Source of the DNA: Bacteroidales bacterium
GTDB lineage: Bacteria > Bacteroidota > Bacteroidia > Bacteroidales > VadinHA17
Assembly (NCBI GenBank): GCA_025454815.1
Contig: JALONR010000022.1
Span: 35,643-99,642, forward strand
Reading direction: 5' to 3'
DNA: 64,000 nt
Part shown: positions 60,593-64,000 of the stretch, piece after piece
How the letters are laid out: every line of letters starts with the position of its first letter
Numbering within the stretch: position 1 is the first letter of the stretch
Made by a program: the position numbers and the translations under genes
Notes under the pieces: model-generated
Told to the model about the DNA's origin: nothing
What the model saw: only the letters and a program-made list of their open reading frames with translations
Database searches by the model: none

Positions 60593-63016
60593 CTAATAAG
60601 CCGGAATAAACAGCGCGGAAAATGATCCGTCTGAAAGGTTTTCCACATCTTCAGCTCCTGCCGGCACGTGTGTCCAGTGATATCCGACAATGTAATAATT
60701 ATAAGTTCCTGCACTTGTGATCGGAGCGACTGTATTGACTGCACAGGGAGAAGAGTAATAACCGCCTACCAGCTGGTTTGTTAATCTCCACCAGGTCTCT
60801 GCCAATACGCCACCTGTCGGTCTGGTTGCAATGCCTACTCCCGCCCAGGTATAGTCCAGGTAATCATGATTAGTTGATATTTCCGCTGTAAAATACAGCA
60901 TCACAAAGCCCGGCCCTGGAGCCACAACGACGATAGTATCTATAGGTCCCCATGAATCCTGAGCTGTAATTGTCCGGTTATATGTAAAACGTTCGTGAAA
61001 AACCCTGGGACTATTTGTGATTTTCACCGCATCGGCAAAGAGTGTATCTTCAACGTGAGCGCTGCCTTTCACCAAAAACTGGCCTCCCTCGAAATATCCG
61101 GAATATCCGGTTGCAGAGGTCACTCTTCCGTAAACACCTCTGCCTGTCGCTGCGTTCGAGAAACCATACACTCCCTGGTTGGAGCCTTCTCCCCATACAC
61201 CGGTGCTGCTGGTATTTATGGCGATTCCGTAGACCCCTATGCTGGCGGTGCCTGTGGCTTCACCTGCCACACCACGTCCCTGGTTTCCCGATGCAATTCC
61301 ATAAGCTCCGTATCTCGGTGATCTACCATATAGTCCATATCCTGTCGCCGACATGGATTCACCGTAAACTCCGTTGTTTGAAACAGTTGTCGGGGTTGCC
61401 ACTCCGCGGATCGCAGATAATCCGGCTGTAGCTACGTCCTGAACAACATGAAGACGGTCAGCCGGGGTAAGTGTGCCTATACCAACCCTTTTGGTTGCAT
61501 TATCGAATATGATCCAGGTTTCGTCACCGTAATGCCCGAAGGTTATGTCTTCGGTTGTCAGCATGCTCAGGTCTTCCGCTACCAGCCGTAAGTCTCCTCC
61601 CGTTAAGCCTGTAATCCTGGTAGCATCACTTCCGAAGTATATACTTGAAAGGAGGTTCAATCCAATATTACCACCGACATTGAGTTTTCCAAGCCGGCTG
61701 ACACTTCCCAACTGCACACTGTCGGTTGTTGTACTTAACCGTATGATCGTCCCGTCATCGGTCCACCCGCTGCTGCTGCCGCCTGTTGCATCAGCCGCCG
61801 GCGCCCATGTGGTTCCGTTCCACTTTAAAACCTGTCCGTTGGTGGCCGACTGCTGGGCTACTTTCAGCGGAGTAGCCGTGGTTCCGTTTCCTGTCAGTGT
61901 TGCGTCTGTTACAACAGTTTGAGTTCCCCAGTTATCTCCTCCTCCGGATGAGGGCAAGGTCACTGATCCTCCTCCACTGCTTAATGAAAGGGTTGTCCCG
62001 CTCAGGTTTAATGTTTGTATTTCATTGATAATGCTGTTATCCGCATCGTCTATATTATCGATCCCGTCAGCAAATCCTGCCGGTACGCCCTGGATTCTGG
62101 TCCAGGAGGGAGTGATGACGGTGTTTGCTACTGCCAGCGGACTGGCTGTCGTACCTGCACCGGAGAGGGTGGTGTTGGTTACCACAGTCTGGGTTCCCCA
62201 GTTATCACCCCCTCCTGATGATGGAAGCGTAACGGTGCCACCTCCGTTGCTCAGTGTAAGAAGAGTACCACTTAAGCTCAATACCTGTAACTCATTTGTT
62301 ATACTTCCGTCTGCATCAGTTATTCCATACCCTGACAGTGTGGTAGGTTTTCCTGCAAGGCTTGTCCAGGTACCATCAAACAGTGTTGGTTTGTTCAACA
62401 GATCGTTGTAACTGCCGCTGAACAGGGTGGGTTTGTTTAACAGATCATTATAGCTGCCTGTTGTGGCAACTGTGGCAAACATCGGTTTGCCGGTAAGTGA
62501 GCTCCATGTACCATCAAATAGAACAGGCTTATTGGATAAATCATTATAGCTTCCGCTGAATAGCACAGGCTTATTTACAAGGTCATTATAACTTCCGCTG
62601 AAACCGTTGGCTGCTGTCTTTGCATATAGGGCATACGGTACACTTAACAGCTGGCTCGTCCCGGTTATGTTATAATTTGTTCCTCCTGAAGGGTCAGTCT
62701 CCGTCTTCAGGAAAAATGGTCCATCAGACCAGTCAATACCTGCAAAGGTCCCCAATGTGGCTGTTCCACCTCCTATTTCAACGGTAACAAGACCGTTGGC
62801 ATTTGTTTGAGGATTTGGACTGTAAGTCTCGGAAAAAACTACCGTCCCCGTAGCTGAACCCTTTATGATACTGATCTTCATGCCGACAGCCTGGTTAGTT
62901 ACCAGAGCACCAGCCGGGTTGCGGACAACACACTGATAGCTCATCTTCTGAGGTGATTGAGCACAAACAGTTATAGTAAGTGCTGTGATCACCATAAGAG
63001 TAAATAGATTTTTCAT
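60593..63016 (-). CDS. Secreted repeat protein with phage-tail-fibre-like (SYNDLxNKPxLF) and GVYG repeats
   Basis: Signal peptide; SGSYNDLVNKPVLFSGSYNDLSNKPVLF...; duplicated NWGTQTVVT blocks; YGVYG-type repeats; C-terminal beta-rich domain. Confidence 0.8.
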   Translation of the reverse strand: MKNLFTLMVITALTITVCAQSPQKMSYQCVVRNPAGALVTNQAVGMKISIIKGSATGTVVFSETYSPNPQTNANGLVTVEIGGGTATLGTFAGIDWSDGPFFLKTETDPSGGTNYNITGTSQLLSVPYALYAKTAANGFSGSYNDLVNKPVLFSGSYNDLSNKPVLFDGTWSSLTGKPMFATVATTGSYNDLLNKPTLFSGSYNDLLNKPTLFDGTWTSLAGKPTTLSGYGITDADGSITNELQVLSLSGTLLTLSNGGGTVTLPSSGGGDNWGTQTVVTNTTLSGAGTTASPLAVANTVITPSWTRIQGVPAGFADGIDNIDDADNSIINEIQTLNLSGTTLSLSSGGGSVTLPSSGGGDNWGTQTVVTDATLTGNGTTATPLKVAQQSATNGQVLKWNGTTWAPAADATGGSSSGWTDDGTIIRLSTTTDSVQLGSVSRLGKLNVGGNIGLNLLSSIYFGSDATRITGLTGGDLRLVAEDLSMLTTEDITFGHYGDETWIIFDNATKRVGIGTLTPADRLHVVQDVATAGLSAIRGVATPTTVSNNGVYGESMSATGYGLYGRSPRYGAYGIASGNQGRGVAGEATGTASIGVYGIAINTSSTGVWGEGSNQGVYGFSNAATGRGVYGRVTSATGYSGYFEGGQFLVKGSAHVEDTLFADAVKITNSPRVFHERFTYNRTITAQDSWGPIDTIVVVAPGPGFVMLYFTAEISTNHDYLDYTWAGVGIATRPTGGVLAETWWRLTNQLVGGYYSSPCAVNTVAPITSAGTYNYYIVGYHWTHVPAGAEDVENLSDGSFSALFIPAY

Positions 63017-63022
63017 AGGATT

Positions 63023-63511
63023 TTATCTCTTTACGATCTTGAACACCGTCACCTCGCGGTCATCCCTGATAACTCTCAGGAAGTAAACAGCTGGTTTATA
63101 AATCTCCATCGATATCTCAGTTTCCTTAACAAGAACCATCTCTTCCTTAAGAATAGCGCCGTTCAGGCTATATAGCTGAAACCTGAAATCTCCATCATTG
63201 AATGATTTGATCACAAGTTTTATGTCTCCCTGAGTGGGATTAGGATAAACTGAATATCCGAGAGTAATATATTCTGTGTCTTCTATTGCAGTTACCGTGG
63301 ATATTTCGTAGGGCTGTTGCACACCCTGGATAATGAACCCGTTTGTTCCTGAAATCACACTGTAAGTAATCTGACCGACCGTGTATGCTACTGATCCACT
63401 TGACCCTTGAGCGTTTCCGCCCGTCGCAGGTATCGTTTCTTGTCCCCGAGCAACTATAACGCAGAGACAGAAACCGGACAGAAAGCAGAGCAATTTGTAT
63501 TTCCGGTTCAT
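63023..63511 (-). CDS. Small secreted protein with T9SS type A C-terminal sorting domain
   Basis: Signal peptide; C-terminal YSVYPNPTQGDIKLVIKS...AVYFLRVIRDDREVTVFKIVKR. Confidence 0.88.
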   Translation of the reverse strand: MNRKYKLLCFLSGFCLCVIVARGQETIPATGGNAQGSSGSVAYTVGQITYSVISGTNGFIIQGVQQPYEISTVTAIEDTEYITLGYSVYPNPTQGDIKLVIKSFNDGDFRFQLYSLNGAILKEEMVLVKETEISMEIYKPAVYFLRVIRDDREVTVFKIVKR

Positions 63512-63844
63512 ATTTTCTAATGATTTAAATGTTCAGGCTGATCTGGACATGTAATCAAATTTACACCAACCAAAAACGCAAGTCAAGTTTTTCTTTGACT
63601 CAGGCGGGGATTAACCTATGGTTTGCTTGAAACTACTTAATGAATACATTTACAATGCTATATTGAAGGACATGGCTCGATCCGATATCCGTTTCAGGGT
63701 TACCCCGGGATCAGCTGCAGACGGTGCCTCTTTCCGGGTGTCGTCCTATTATACACGGGACAGCTTTACTGAACCTGGGGCGTGATGCGAGCCGGGATCC
63801 TGGCCGGCTTGCCATCCGGAGGCGTCTCAGGAACAGGCTAAAAA

Positions 63845-63876
63845 ACAGAGAGCCATCACGACTGACGGCTCTCTGC
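63845..63876 (-). terminator. Terminator of the minus-strand gene at the window end
   Basis: CAGAGAGCC-n12-GGCTCTCTG; minus-strand 3' T run. Confidence 0.75.
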
Positions 63877-63897
63877 TTATCTGATTACTTTGAGTTC

Positions 63898-64000
63898 TTA
63901 GTAAAGAGTGGTGATCTTGTCAACGTTTGTGTTGGCGTACATGATTTTCAGTGCGCTGGCGCGGCGAAGCGCCTGCTTCACGTCAGTGACCACACCCATC
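63898..64000 (-). CDS. C-terminal fragment of a protein, possibly an ExbD-like biopolymer transporter
   Basis: Manual translation ...MGVVTDVKQALRRASALKIMYANTNVDKITTLY*; resembles Bacteroidetes ExbD C-termini but too short for certainty. Confidence 0.4.
   Translation of the reverse strand, partial: MGVVTDVKQALRRASALKIMYANTNVDKITTLY

Noticed and set aside
60593-63016. Prophage tail fibre interpretation
   Set aside because: The protein has a signal peptide and the window contains no phage structural, lysis or integrase genes; better explained as a secreted surface protein.

Overview
The window looks like a Bacteroidetes (Bacteroidales-like) chromosomal segment. The evidence is SprA/type IX secretion, an LpxC-FabZ fusion, a GSCFA protein, a DUF4837-type lipoprotein, an RprX/RprY-like two-component system and repeated TAnnTTTG promoter motifs. 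Most of it is core gene content: dxr-rseP, pdxA-ruvA-sprA-gcvH, rimP-nusA-infB, lpxD-lpxC/fabZ-lpxA, a sigma-54 activator followed by lptE, a TPR protein, secG and groESL, then lepA, a two-component system, acpP-fabF-rnc, purN and leuS. There is one tRNA-Arg(CCG). I saw no rRNA, CRISPR array, transposase or prophage. The most interesting unexplained material is non-coding. (i) A ~600-nt minus-strand transcription unit at about 29805-30405 has its own consensus promoter, many hairpins, a terminator and no convincing ORF. (ii) Two candidate small RNAs flank the RprXY-like system. They share a 17-nt antisense-complementary element (50199-50215 and 52806-52822), and one sits behind a sigma-54-like -24/-12 element. 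Protein-level oddities include a CarH-like MerR/B12-domain regulator that has lost its cobalamin-ligand motifs, a sigma-54 activator with no sensory domain, and a phage-tail-fibre-like repeat adhesin next to a small T9SS-sorted protein. All calls come from reading the sequence and the supplied ORF track; no searches or folding programs were run.
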